Assembly (NCBI GenBank): GCA_034440495.1
Contig: JAWXCE010000062.1
Span: 1 to 64,000, forward strand
DNA length: 64,000 bases
Direction of reading: 5' to 3'
From: JAWXCE01 sp034440495
Lineage (GTDB): Bacteria; Pseudomonadota; Alphaproteobacteria; Rhizobiales; Rhodomicrobiaceae
The notes beneath the pieces were generated by a model, which was not told the origin of the DNA, made no database searches, and saw only the letters and a list, made by a program, of their open reading frames with translations. Below, piece by piece: positions 8,494 through 16,334 of the stretch (positions are counted from its first letter, which is position 1; every line of letters starts with the position of its first letter). A program made the translations under genes and the position numbers.

Positions 8494-9216
8494 ATGTATA
8501 GCGTGAAGGAAATCTATTACACTTTGCAGGGCGAAGGTGCGCAAACCGGTCGCGCCGCCGTGTTTCTGCGCTTTGCGGGTTGCAATTTGTGGACGGGCCG
8601 CGAGGCCGACCGCACGCGGGCCGTATGCCAGTTCTGCGATACGGATTTCGTCGGTATCGACGGCCCCGGCGGCGGCAAATTCGCGGATGCGGGGGCGCTG
8701 GCGGAGGCCGTGGCGCGCGCGTGGCGCCAGCCGTCATCCTCGGGCGCAGTGAAGCTCAGACCCGGGGATCCAGGCTTGCACGCCCGCCAGAACTGGATCA
8801 CCGGGTCAAGCCCGGCGATGACGAGGGGTGGGCGGCGTTATATCGTATGCACGGGCGGCGAGCCGCTGTTGCAGATCGACACAGCGCTCATCGAGGCACT
8901 GCATGTGCGGGGCTTCGAGGTGGCGGTGGAAACGAACGGCACACTGCCTGCCCCGGGGGGGCTGGACTGGATATGCGTCAGCCCGAAAGCGGGAGCCGAG
9001 CTTGTCCAGCGGCGCGGTAGCGAGTTAAAACTCGTGTATCCGCAACACGGCGCGGAGCCTGCGCTGTATGAAAATCTTGATTTCCAGCATTTTTTCCTGC
9101 AACCGATGGACGGGCCAGCGCAGAGCGCCAATATACAGGCTGCCGCCGCTTATTGTTTGAACCATCCACAGTGGCGGCTTTCACTGCAAACTCACAAGCT
9201 GATTGGATTGCCATAG
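8494..9216 (+). CDS. queE: 7-carboxy-7-deazaguanine synthase with an in-frame palindromic insertion
   Basis: QueE is a radical-SAM enzyme that rearranges carboxytetrahydropterin to 7-carboxy-7-deazaguanine. From ATG 8494 the protein has 240 residues. The N-terminus is VKEIYYTLQGEG. The cluster cysteines are in the Cx14CxxC spacing seen in QueE (C at CNLWTG, then CQFC). The SAM motif is CTGGEPLLQID. Residues of about 80-110 are foreign: a 90-bp palindromic repeat lies in frame just before the TGGEP strand and adds 30 residues. Without it the length would be near 210, the usual size. The insertion sits where a loop is expected, so activity is plausible. Confidence 0.93.
   Translation: MYSVKEIYYTLQGEGAQTGRAAVFLRFAGCNLWTGREADRTRAVCQFCDTDFVGIDGPGGGKFADAGALAEAVARAWRQPSSSGAVKLRPGDPGLHARQNWITGSSPAMTRGGRRYIVCTGGEPLLQIDTALIEALHVRGFEVAVETNGTLPAPGGLDWICVSPKAGAELVQRRGSELKLVYPQHGAEPALYENLDFQHFFLQPMDGPAQSANIQAAAAYCLNHPQWRLSLQTHKLIGLP
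8733..8822. repeat. palindromic repeat element inserted in frame in queE
   Basis: The 90-bp segment begins GTCATC and ends GATGAC. Inside are further matching arms: GGATCCAG at 8766-8773 against CTGGATC at 8793-8799, and CCGGG-type arms near 8762 and 8801-8814. The style (GTCAT..CCGGG..GGATCCAG) is that of intergenic palindromic repeats common in alphaproteobacteria. Its length is exactly 30 codons and it contains no stop in the queE frame. A related half copy lies at 13266-13297. Confidence 0.8.
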
Positions 9217-9226
9217 CCGGTCAAAA

Positions 9227-9589
9227 ATGCGCATTTACAAGGACTTTACTTTCGAGGCCGCCCATTTCCTGCCGACCGCACCGGCGGGGCACCCGAACGC
9301 GCGTATTCATGGCCATTCATTCACATGCCGCGTTAGCGTCGATGGCGAGCCGGACGCGCAAACGGGCTTCATCTTCCATTTCGACGATCTGGAAGCCGCC
9401 ATCGCCGGATGCCGTCAAATCCTCGATCACCAGTTTCTTAATGACGTGGACGGGCTTACCCTGCCCACGCTTGAGCGCATCGCCATGTGGATATGGACGC
9501 GGCTCGCTCCTTCCGTGCCCGGCCTTGCCGAAGTGCATGTTTCGCGCCCAAGTTGCGGCGAGGGTTGCATATATTCGGGTAGATTATAA
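9227..9589 (+). CDS. queD: QueD-like 6-carboxytetrahydropterin synthase
   Basis: QueD makes 6-carboxytetrahydropterin from dihydroneopterin triphosphate, the step before QueE. It has 120 residues from ATG 9227. The zinc histidines are present in FEAAHFLP and HGHSF, and the Asp-His pair in LDHQFLND. The family's catalytic Cys (Cys27 in E. coli) is Asn24 here (GHPNARIHGHS). The position of the E. coli catalytic Glu110 appears to be Pro, in SRPSCGEGC. The queE and queF neighbours argue strongly for a queuosine role, so this may be a variant active site. It starts 10 bases after the queE stop. Confidence 0.85.
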   Translation: MRIYKDFTFEAAHFLPTAPAGHPNARIHGHSFTCRVSVDGEPDAQTGFIFHFDDLEAAIAGCRQILDHQFLNDVDGLTLPTLERIAMWIWTRLAPSVPGLAEVHVSRPSCGEGCIYSGRL

Positions 9590-9633
9590 AAGTTTTAATG
9601 GATCGAAGCCGGGCTTTTTACTAAAGCTGAGAG

Positions 9634-10116
9634 ATGACCTCCGGCCCCACAGACAAGCCTGATAGTATAACCCAGCTTACGCAGTTGGGTCGCACCATTG
9701 CCATGCCCGCCTCGCCATCGGAGGCTGTGCTTGAGCGGGTCGCAAACCCTCACCCGGATGTGCATTACCTCGTGCGCTTCACCGCGCCGGAGTTCACCTC
9801 ACTCTGCCCCATGACCGGCCAGCCGGATTTCGCGCATCTTGTGATTGATTATGTTCCCGGCGCTTACCTCGTCGAGTCCAAATCCTTCAAACTTTACCTC
9901 ACCAGCTTCCGAAATCACGGCGCATTTCATGAGGACTGCACCATAAGCGTCGCTAAGCGGTTGATCGCCGAAATCGCGCCCGTCTGGCTGCGTATTGGCG
10001 GCTACTGGTATCCGCGCGGCGGCATCCCCATCGACATCTTTTTTCAAGCTGGCGAGTTGCCATCGGGCATGTGGGCGCCGGATCAGGGCGTCGCTCCGTA
10101 TCGGGGGCGCGGCTGA
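9634..10116 (+). CDS. queF: NADPH-dependent preQ0 reductase
   Basis: QueF reduces the nitrile of preQ0 to the amine of preQ1, the last soluble step before tRNA exchange by Tgt. It has 160 residues, the short unimodular form. The catalytic Cys is in EFTSLCPMTGQPDF, the QueF motif is ESKSFKLYLTSFRNHG, and FHEDC supplies the conserved Glu/Asp. It lies 44 bases after queD. Its stop overlaps the ATG of the next gene (TGATG), so the two are probably translationally coupled. Confidence 0.95.
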   Translation: MTSGPTDKPDSITQLTQLGRTIAMPASPSEAVLERVANPHPDVHYLVRFTAPEFTSLCPMTGQPDFAHLVIDYVPGAYLVESKSFKLYLTSFRNHGAFHEDCTISVAKRLIAEIAPVWLRIGGYWYPRGGIPIDIFFQAGELPSGMWAPDQGVAPYRGRG

Positions 10117-11096
10117 TGGCGCGACTCATCATCACCAACGGCGAATCGGCGGCTAACCGCATTCGCGAGGCGGGCATCGGCCAAGATATCCTTTGCTGGC
10201 GCGACATCCTGCACGAGGGCCCGGCGCCTCAAACAGACACGCTGGAGGCGTTATCATCCTTGCGCGCAGCTTTCCTCGCTGAACGCGGATGGAGCGACCC
10301 CGAGCAGCTCGCGTCTGCATTCTCTGCACGTGACGCGGCCATTCGCGATCATGCGCGTTTTGAAACGATTCTGATCTGGCTTGAACACGATTTATACGAC
10401 CAACTGCAACTGCTGCAAATTCTCGATTTTTTTGCAAGCGAGACGCGGCGAGACGGACTTTTTATCATCCAGTCTGGGCGTCATCTGGGCGCTGAGAAGC
10501 CCGCTGCGCTTAAACAGCATCTGCGCCTTATGGAGAAGGTGACGCCGTTACATCTAGATCTGGCGCGTATGGCCTGGCGAAGCTTTCGTGCGTCCTCGCC
10601 GCGGGCATGGGCCGCGCTCCTGCATTTTGACTTGAGCATTTTCCCGTTTCTGCGCTCCGCCATCTTGCGCCAGCTTGAGGAACTGCCCTCCGCCGCTCAC
10701 GGGCTTACTAGCACCGAGCTTTCGATCTTAAGACTGATTCAGGAAGGACGGGGTTCACCTCAAACCATATATGCGGAGTTTAACGACCGCGAAGACGCGC
10801 AGTTTATGGGGGACTGGAGTTTCTGGCATATTCTCGATCAGCTCGGCATGGGCTATTCCCCGCTCATCACTGGTTTCAAAGGCTATAAGTTTTCTCCGCA
10901 GATCAGCGAGGCGGAGCTTGCGCCGTACCTTAACGCAGACTTGCGCCTGACGAACTTAGGCCAAAACGCGCTGCGCAATACGACCGACGCCTCCAAACAC
11001 CGCCGTATTAATCGTTGGATGGGCGGCGTTCATCTGACCAATGCCAATCTGTGGCGCTGGGACGCGGGCGGTCGCCGTCTTAGTGGGCCATCATGA
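10116..11096 (+). CDS. DUF1835 domain protein
   Basis: A 326-residue protein from ATG 10116. The N-terminus (ITNGESAANRIREAG, then WRDILHEGPAP) is the DUF1835 signature; the C-terminal half probably holds the helical domain often paired with it. Function is unknown. The family is predicted to be intracellular, and nothing here suggests export. The start overlaps the queF stop by one base, placing the gene at the end of the queE-queD-queF transcript. That does not prove a role in queuosine synthesis. Confidence 0.85.
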   Translation: MARLIITNGESAANRIREAGIGQDILCWRDILHEGPAPQTDTLEALSSLRAAFLAERGWSDPEQLASAFSARDAAIRDHARFETILIWLEHDLYDQLQLLQILDFFASETRRDGLFIIQSGRHLGAEKPAALKQHLRLMEKVTPLHLDLARMAWRSFRASSPRAWAALLHFDLSIFPFLRSAILRQLEELPSAAHGLTSTELSILRLIQEGRGSPQTIYAEFNDREDAQFMGDWSFWHILDQLGMGYSPLITGFKGYKFSPQISEAELAPYLNADLRLTNLGQNALRNTTDASKHRRINRWMGGVHLTNANLWRWDAGGRRLSGPS

Positions 11097-11270
11097 TCGG
11101 TAATTCACAGCCACAGCCCGGATTTTGCCGAGAAAAAGCCCGCACGGCCCCAATTTCGCCGAACGGCCGTCGCAAATGACTAAAAAGCACCCTTGAACGG
11201 CGGCATTCGACGGAGGTTCGACGCGGAATTCGCGGAAAACTTGCGCAGCCCATGTATTGGAGTTTGCCCT

Positions 11271-12374
11271 ATGACATTCGCGAAAATGCCCGGCGCAATT
11301 CTTTTACTCCTGCTAGCACTGACGACAGCAGCGTTAGCCCCAATACGGGCCGCGCCGATAAACACGGCGAACGAATCGGGTGCATATCATAAGAATTTCT
11401 GCCCTGGGCTGGAGAAATCGCTCGCCGATGCGAAGCTGGATTTCAAGTGTGCGCCGTCGGATGGCTCAATCGATAATATCTCGCGCGTTCTGGCCGACCC
11501 CAGACAAATCGGCTTCGCGCAGTTCGATATTTTCGCGCGCGAGACGGCAAAACGCGGTAGCGCGCCTTTAACGCTCATCCGCGACGACATCGGCCGCGAA
11601 TGCCTGTTCATGGTGACACGCAACAAGACCTTCAAAACCTATGGCGAAGTGGCGGCTTTAGCGCCGTATTTGCGTTTCGTCCTGCCGCCGAAGGGCAGCG
11701 GTGCGACCGCAACATTTGAATATTTGCAGAAAATCGATCCGGATGGTCTGGGCAAGGCAAAAAAAATTAGTTACGCCGCCAGCGCAGATGACGCGATAGA
11801 TCAGGCGCTGTCGATTGAGGATGATCTTGTGACGCTGTTCGTTCAGTTCCCAGACCCGAATAATGCCCGCTTCAAGGTGATTGACGAAAATGCAGGGCAG
11901 TTTATCCCCATTATCGACCGCGCTATTTTGCAGCAGGAGATCGGCGGGCAAAAAATCTACTACGCTCAGGCAACAGAAATCTCGAACCCGAAATTCCTCA
12001 AAAAGGGCGAAACTGTTATTACGTCGTGCACTCCTGTCACGCTCTTCACCGGCGCGCCAGAAAAAATCGGCGCTGGCGTTGATCGGGCCAATCATGAGGA
12101 TATGATCCGTATTGTGAAAGCGCTGGATCGCAGCCTTCTGGTTCCGGGCGAAGGTTTTTTTGCATCGCTTTTGAAGCGCACGAAGGAATTATCGACCACC
12201 GAAATTGAGCAGGCTTTGAAGCTTTCCGAAGAAGCGCGTCAGCAATCAGGACCGCTTCTGGAAAACTTGAAGAAGAATGCGGAAGACCTTGCTAAACAGG
12301 CAATAGACAAAGCGAAAGAGCTTCGTCAGCGGGCGCAGGAAGACGCCGATAACAAAGACAAGAAGCAGCAGTGA
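11271..12374 (+). CDS. TAXI/NMT1-like periplasmic solute-binding protein
   Basis: A 367-residue secreted protein. ATG 11271 gives a signal peptide (hydrophobic core AILLLLLALTTAALA, cut after a PIRAA-type site). The mature start SGAYHKNFCPGLEKSL, then SDGSIDNISRVLADP and IGFAQFDIFA, match the plan of TAXI-type TRAP receptors, in which a ligand site is formed by similar loops. The last 60 residues are helical and highly charged, ending in DNKDKKQQ, which is unusual for the family. No TRAP membrane subunits are nearby, so the partner is unknown. Its stop overlaps the ATG of the SDR gene. Confidence 0.6.
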   Translation: MTFAKMPGAILLLLLALTTAALAPIRAAPINTANESGAYHKNFCPGLEKSLADAKLDFKCAPSDGSIDNISRVLADPRQIGFAQFDIFARETAKRGSAPLTLIRDDIGRECLFMVTRNKTFKTYGEVAALAPYLRFVLPPKGSGATATFEYLQKIDPDGLGKAKKISYAASADDAIDQALSIEDDLVTLFVQFPDPNNARFKVIDENAGQFIPIIDRAILQQEIGGQKIYYAQATEISNPKFLKKGETVITSCTPVTLFTGAPEKIGAGVDRANHEDMIRIVKALDRSLLVPGEGFFASLLKRTKELSTTEIEQALKLSEEARQQSGPLLENLKKNAEDLAKQAIDKAKELRQRAQEDADNKDKKQQ

Positions 12375-13114
12375 TGGACGAGATTGTTTCAGCTACCGCC
12401 ACGCCTACTTCACCGGCGCGCTTGGCTGGACGCCTGGCGCTAGTAACGGGAGCGTCACGCGGCTACGGCCGGGCAGCGGCGCTCGCATTCGCAAAGGAGG
12501 GCGCGCACGTTATAGCCGTCGCCCGCACGCGCGGCGGTCTGACGGACCTTGACGACGCCATCCGTGCGCATGGCGGCGAAGCATCGCTTATCACGCTCGA
12601 CCTGACGGATGCGGCAAAGGTCGATGCGCTCGGGCCGACGCTTTATGAACGCTTTGGGCGCCTCGATATTTTCGCGGGCGTCGCAGGCGTGCTTGGCGTG
12701 CTCTCGCCCCTCACTCACACACAAACCAAGGACTGGCTATCGGTTTTCGATGTCAACGTGCACGCAAATTGGCGGCTGATCCGCACGCTTGACCCCCTGC
12801 TCCGCCGCTCGGACGCTGGCCGAGCGATTTTCGTGACCTGCGCTGCCGCGCGCGATTTACACGCCTATTGGGGGCCATATGCTGCCTCAAAAGCGGCGGT
12901 CGAAGCGCTTGCGCTGACTTACGCGCGCGAAGTTGAAAACTCTTGCCTGCGTGTAAACCTTATCGATCCGGGCCCGGCGCGCACGCATCTGCGAGGAAAA
13001 GCGTTTCCCGGTGAAAATCAGGCCAGTTTACCCGATCCGTCGATCGCCGCCCCGGCTTTTATCGATCTGGCGTGTGCTGGTTGCATCAAAAATGGCCAGA
13101 TCATCCGCCTTTAG
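12374..13114 (+). CDS. short-chain dehydrogenase/reductase
   Basis: A 246-residue Rossmann-fold oxidoreductase. The cofactor motif is TGASRGYGRA, the structural Asn is in NVHANW, and the active-site YAASK is intact. The classical catalytic Ser, 13 residues before the Tyr, appears to be Cys (VTCAAARDL). The overall look is closest to YciK-like SDRs. The substrate cannot be told from sequence. ATG 12374 overlaps the TGA of the preceding gene (TGATG); a GTG sits one codon earlier at 12371. Confidence 0.85.
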   Translation: MDEIVSATATPTSPARLAGRLALVTGASRGYGRAAALAFAKEGAHVIAVARTRGGLTDLDDAIRAHGGEASLITLDLTDAAKVDALGPTLYERFGRLDIFAGVAGVLGVLSPLTHTQTKDWLSVFDVNVHANWRLIRTLDPLLRRSDAGRAIFVTCAAARDLHAYWGPYAASKAAVEALALTYAREVENSCLRVNLIDPGPARTHLRGKAFPGENQASLPDPSIAAPAFIDLACAGCIKNGQIIRL

Positions 13115-13265
13115 ACCCGTTCCCGAAAGAGTGCGCGGTTTTCGGACGAGGCGGCTCTGTTTATAATTGCGAGCCAACTCAGCCGCGCACGGCGCGGCAG
13201 CGATTCTGGAGGTCGCGGTGCAGTTTAGAGCGTTTCCGGTTTAGATAAAAGCAGCATACTTTTCG

Positions 13266-13297
13266 TCATGGCCGGGCCTGACGCGGCCATCCAGAGA
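13266..13297. repeat. half copy of an intergenic palindromic repeat
   Basis: A hairpin with arms ATGGCC (13269-13274) and GGCCAT (about 13286-13291) starts with the GTCAT seen at the end of the queE insertion. It lies in the 296-bp gap between two convergent genes. Nothing else is recognised in that gap (13115-13410). Confidence 0.5.
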
Positions 13298-13410
13298 CTC
13301 GTAACAAGCGGACACACTTTAGAAAAGCCTGCAAAGGTTTGGTTGCCAACTATTCGTTGCGAAGACCAGTCAACCGGAATGCGGCTTCCGCTATTTTTCA
13401 ATTCGCCGCT

Positions 13411-14559
13411 TTAGTTTACCTGACAGGTGGTCTCGTATTTTCCGCATGCCGCGTTATTGCCTTGCGCACATTGTGCCTGCCAGGTCTTGCAACCGGGCTT
13501 TGTCCAGGGCCTTACCTCGAACTCCGGCTTCTGTTTTGGCTTCACGCAATTATCCGTCTGGGGGACGGGCACTGTCCCCGGCGGGCAACCGCCTGGTTTG
13601 CTCGCGGGCCTGCGCTTGCATCTCCCGTTTTCGAGATAATACCCCTCCTCGCAACCTTTGACCTTCCTGTAGGTCTCAACTCTGCGGCGCTGCGTCAACC
13701 CTTCGCCAGACGTTCTCCGCCTTTCATGAGCTTCCCGCAGTAGGGCCTCGTACTCCTCTTGCTGCTCTTTTAGCGCACGACCGTTATTGTCTCGCCGATC
13801 CCGCCGCTCTGGTTCATAGGCGTCACGCGCCTCGCGCCGCTGCGGCTTATAGGTTTCCACCCGCCCCTGAGGCTCAGGTTGATCGTCCCTCGCCGACTCC
13901 GTGTCGGTTAAGTCCTCGGGGTTGCTGAACGCGGCTGTAATATCATGGATTTTGCGCCGTTCAGACTGCCCGTCCCCCGCCTGCAATATGATCTTCTTCT
14001 CAAAATCGAAGGTTAAGGATAGTTGGTTTGACGGCTGATACAGATAGATTTCCTGCCGCGACGTGGAGACTTCCTCCAGCGCTATCTGGGCACTGCCCGT
14101 GTTTTTGGTTTCGACCCACTTCCCAGGCCCGGTTTTAATGAACTCGCCGCCGTCGTACTGCACCCGCGTCACAGTCTTGGCCGTAACCTTTATCTCGGGC
14201 TTTGCAGCTAGATCGGGTTTTGCAGCCGCCGCCGCAGATGGCTGCTCGCCGAGTTTTTTCAGATAAGCTCTGGCAAGGTCGGCGTGAAAACCGGATGGGT
14301 AAGCTTTTAGAAATGCGTTCCAGGCGTCCGGTGTGCCAAGCTCCTTAGCGCTGCCGAAGGCGTCCTTCTCGGCGTTGACATCAGTGTCTGCAATCGAATG
14401 CAAAATCGGCTGATTAGCGTTTGCATTCGCCACTGCATGATGGGATTTGAGTACGCTTAATCCCTCCATGCCGGATGCAGCTATTCCCGTCGAGGCTAAA
14501 AGCGTCGCTAGTCCAGTTGCGGCAATCGAGGCAATGATCAAGCGCGGATAATATTTCAT
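13411..14559 (-). CDS. Cys-rich secreted protein with a YPxG helical repeat
   Basis: A 382-residue protein from ATG 14559, which gives a signal peptide (MKYYPRLIIASIAATGLATL). An open frame runs further up to 14667 but lacks a signal. Near residues 70-105 is an AWNAFLKAYPSGFHADLARA stretch, a short helical repeat often attached to alphaproteobacterial caspase-like proteins. The middle (about 220-300) is very rich in Arg, Glu and Asp. The C-terminus has about ten cysteines in short motifs (GCPPGTVPVP, CAQGNNAACGKYETTC). It is probably a periplasmic or surface protein; I know no name for it. Confidence 0.65.
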   Translation of the reverse strand: MKYYPRLIIASIAATGLATLLASTGIAASGMEGLSVLKSHHAVANANANQPILHSIADTDVNAEKDAFGSAKELGTPDAWNAFLKAYPSGFHADLARAYLKKLGEQPSAAAAAKPDLAAKPEIKVTAKTVTRVQYDGGEFIKTGPGKWVETKNTGSAQIALEEVSTSRQEIYLYQPSNQLSLTFDFEKKIILQAGDGQSERRKIHDITAAFSNPEDLTDTESARDDQPEPQGRVETYKPQRREARDAYEPERRDRRDNNGRALKEQQEEYEALLREAHERRRTSGEGLTQRRRVETYRKVKGCEEGYYLENGRCKRRPASKPGGCPPGTVPVPQTDNCVKPKQKPEFEVRPWTKPGCKTWQAQCAQGNNAACGKYETTCQVN

Positions 14560-14724
14560 GCCAATTCCTTGCAACGTGCGCCCGCCGATTATGTAAATCG
14601 AGGCTTTCCCTGAAATGAGATGATAATGTAAAGCGAAATTAAGAACCGAATGGCATGAAAGTATCATCGGCGCCGGGTGATAACCAGACGATTTTTTACG
14701 GCATTTTCCGAGGCTTGCCGATCA

Positions 14725-15531
14725 TTATAAGGCTGGCGAAAGCTTGATGACCATGCCGTCATAAGCCGGCTCAACGCCTTCAGGCAACTCCCCTTGCAAC
14801 CTGTCGTAATCCAGATCCATATGCATGTGCGTCAAGATTGTGCGGCGCGGTTGAAGCCTTTTTACCCAGTCCAGCGCCTGCGCGACGTTCAGGTGGCTGG
14901 GGTGCGTTGCAGGGCGTAGCGCATCCAGAATCCAGATGTCCAGCTCGTTCAGCATTGGCAGGGTTTCCGGTGGAAAATCCACCACATCGCTGGAATAGGC
15001 TAGGCCGCCGATACGGAAGCCGAGCGAGTCCACCTCGCCGTGATGCTGCAAAAATGGCAGCACGTCGATAACGCCGCCCGGCCCGGATACTATCACCGGC
15101 TTCAGCGGCACGATGACATGCCCCTTCAAAATTGGTGGATAGCTGCTGCCCGGTTGCGTGGCGAAGCAGTAATCGAAGCGCTTGTTCAGCACCTCGCCTG
15201 TGTAGGCGTTGAAATACACGTCGATGCGCTTTTTCATGCGGTAGGCGAGGATGCGCAGATCGTCGATGCCATGTGTGTGGTCGGCGTGGTCGTGAGTGTA
15301 GAGCACGCCGTCGAGCCGCTGCACTTTCGCGTCCTGAAGCTGCGCGTGGATATCCGGGCCAGTGTCGATGAGAACGGTCGTGACGCCGCCCGGCCCTGCT
15401 TTCTCTACCAGCAGCGCGCAGCGGCGGCGGCGGTTTTTCGGGTTCGACGGATCGCACGCGCCCCACTCGCCGTCAACGCGCGGCACTCCCGTCGAAGTGC
15501 CGCAGCCCAGGATGGTGAATTTGAGGCTCAT
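14725..15531 (-). CDS. MBL-fold metallohydrolase, PhnP-like
   Basis: A 268-residue metallo-beta-lactamase-fold hydrolase. The metal site is THDHADHTHGIDDLR, with further ligands in TILTHMHMDLDY. The N-terminus FTILGCGTSTGVPR and the CDPSNPKNRRRRCALL segment match PhnP-like cyclic phosphodiesterases. ATG 15531 overlaps the stop of the TatD-like gene (ATGA), so the pair is translationally coupled. No phosphonate genes are nearby, so the substrate may be another phosphodiester. It is the last gene of the tmk-holB-metG-tatD run. Confidence 0.88.
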   Translation of the reverse strand: MSLKFTILGCGTSTGVPRVDGEWGACDPSNPKNRRRRCALLVEKAGPGGVTTVLIDTGPDIHAQLQDAKVQRLDGVLYTHDHADHTHGIDDLRILAYRMKKRIDVYFNAYTGEVLNKRFDYCFATQPGSSYPPILKGHVIVPLKPVIVSGPGGVIDVLPFLQHHGEVDSLGFRIGGLAYSSDVVDFPPETLPMLNELDIWILDALRPATHPSHLNVAQALDWVKRLQPRRTILTHMHMDLDYDRLQGELPEGVEPAYDGMVIKLSPAL

Positions 15532-16334
15532 GCGGCTGTGGCCCACCCAATGGCGCGCGCGGCTTTGTCGAACAGGCGGAAGAAATTCTTAGTTGTCGCG
15601 CTCGCAATTTCCTCCTCACTTACGCCCTTCACTTTAGCCAACGCAGCGGCGGTGTGGCGCACGAATGACGGCTCGTTGCGCTTGCCGCGATGGGGCGCGG
15701 GCGCGAGGAACGGCGCATCGGTTTCGGCCAACAGGCGATCAAGCGGCACAGCGGCGGCGACATCGCGCAGCGCGTCGGATTTGGGGAATGTCAGGATGCC
15801 GGAGAAGGAGACGTAAAGACCCAGTTCGACGCCTGTCATCGCCAACGCGAGGCCGCCGGTATAGCAGTGCAAAACAGCCTTGAACGCGCCCTTCCCCATC
15901 TCGTCGCGGAGGATTGCGGCGGTGTGCTCGTCCGCTTCACGGGCGTGGATGACCAGCGGCAAGCCTGTGAGCCGGGCCGCCGCGATATGGTTGCGGAAAC
16001 CTCTCGCTTGATCCTCCGCAGTGCTTTTCTGATAGAAATAATCCAAACCAGCCTCACCAATGGCAACAACACGCGAATGCGCCGCCAGCGCCACGATCTC
16101 CTCCACGGTGACGCTCTTTTCCGCGTCATCGCTAGCGTAATGCGGATGGGTGCCGACGGAGCATGTCACGTCCGGAAACCGCTCGGCGACGGCCAGCACC
16201 TGCGCAAAACTGCGCACATGCGTGCAAATGCTCAACATATGGCCGACGCTCGCCGCACGGGCGCGCGCCATAACCGCGTCCAGTTCGGGCGCGAAGTCGG
16301 CGAAATCGAGGTGGCAGTGACTGTCAACGAGCAT
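15528..16334 (-). CDS. TatD family metal-dependent hydrolase
   Basis: A 268-residue TIM-barrel hydrolase of the TatD/YcfH type, a family with DNase and D-aminoacyl-tRNA-related activities reported. The metal ligands are visible in VDSHCHLDF, GEAGLDYFY, PLVIHAREAD, HCYTGG and ETDAPFLAP. ATG 16334 overlaps the metG stop (TGATG); a GTG lies one codon upstream. The metG - tatD - MBL hydrolase order is common in alphaproteobacteria and suggests one transcript from tmk onwards. Confidence 0.92.
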   Translation of the reverse strand: MLVDSHCHLDFADFAPELDAVMARARAASVGHMLSICTHVRSFAQVLAVAERFPDVTCSVGTHPHYASDDAEKSVTVEEIVALAAHSRVVAIGEAGLDYFYQKSTAEDQARGFRNHIAAARLTGLPLVIHAREADEHTAAILRDEMGKGAFKAVLHCYTGGLALAMTGVELGLYVSFSGILTFPKSDALRDVAAAVPLDRLLAETDAPFLAPAPHRGKRNEPSFVRHTAAALAKVKGVSEEEIASATTKNFFRLFDKAARAIGWATAA

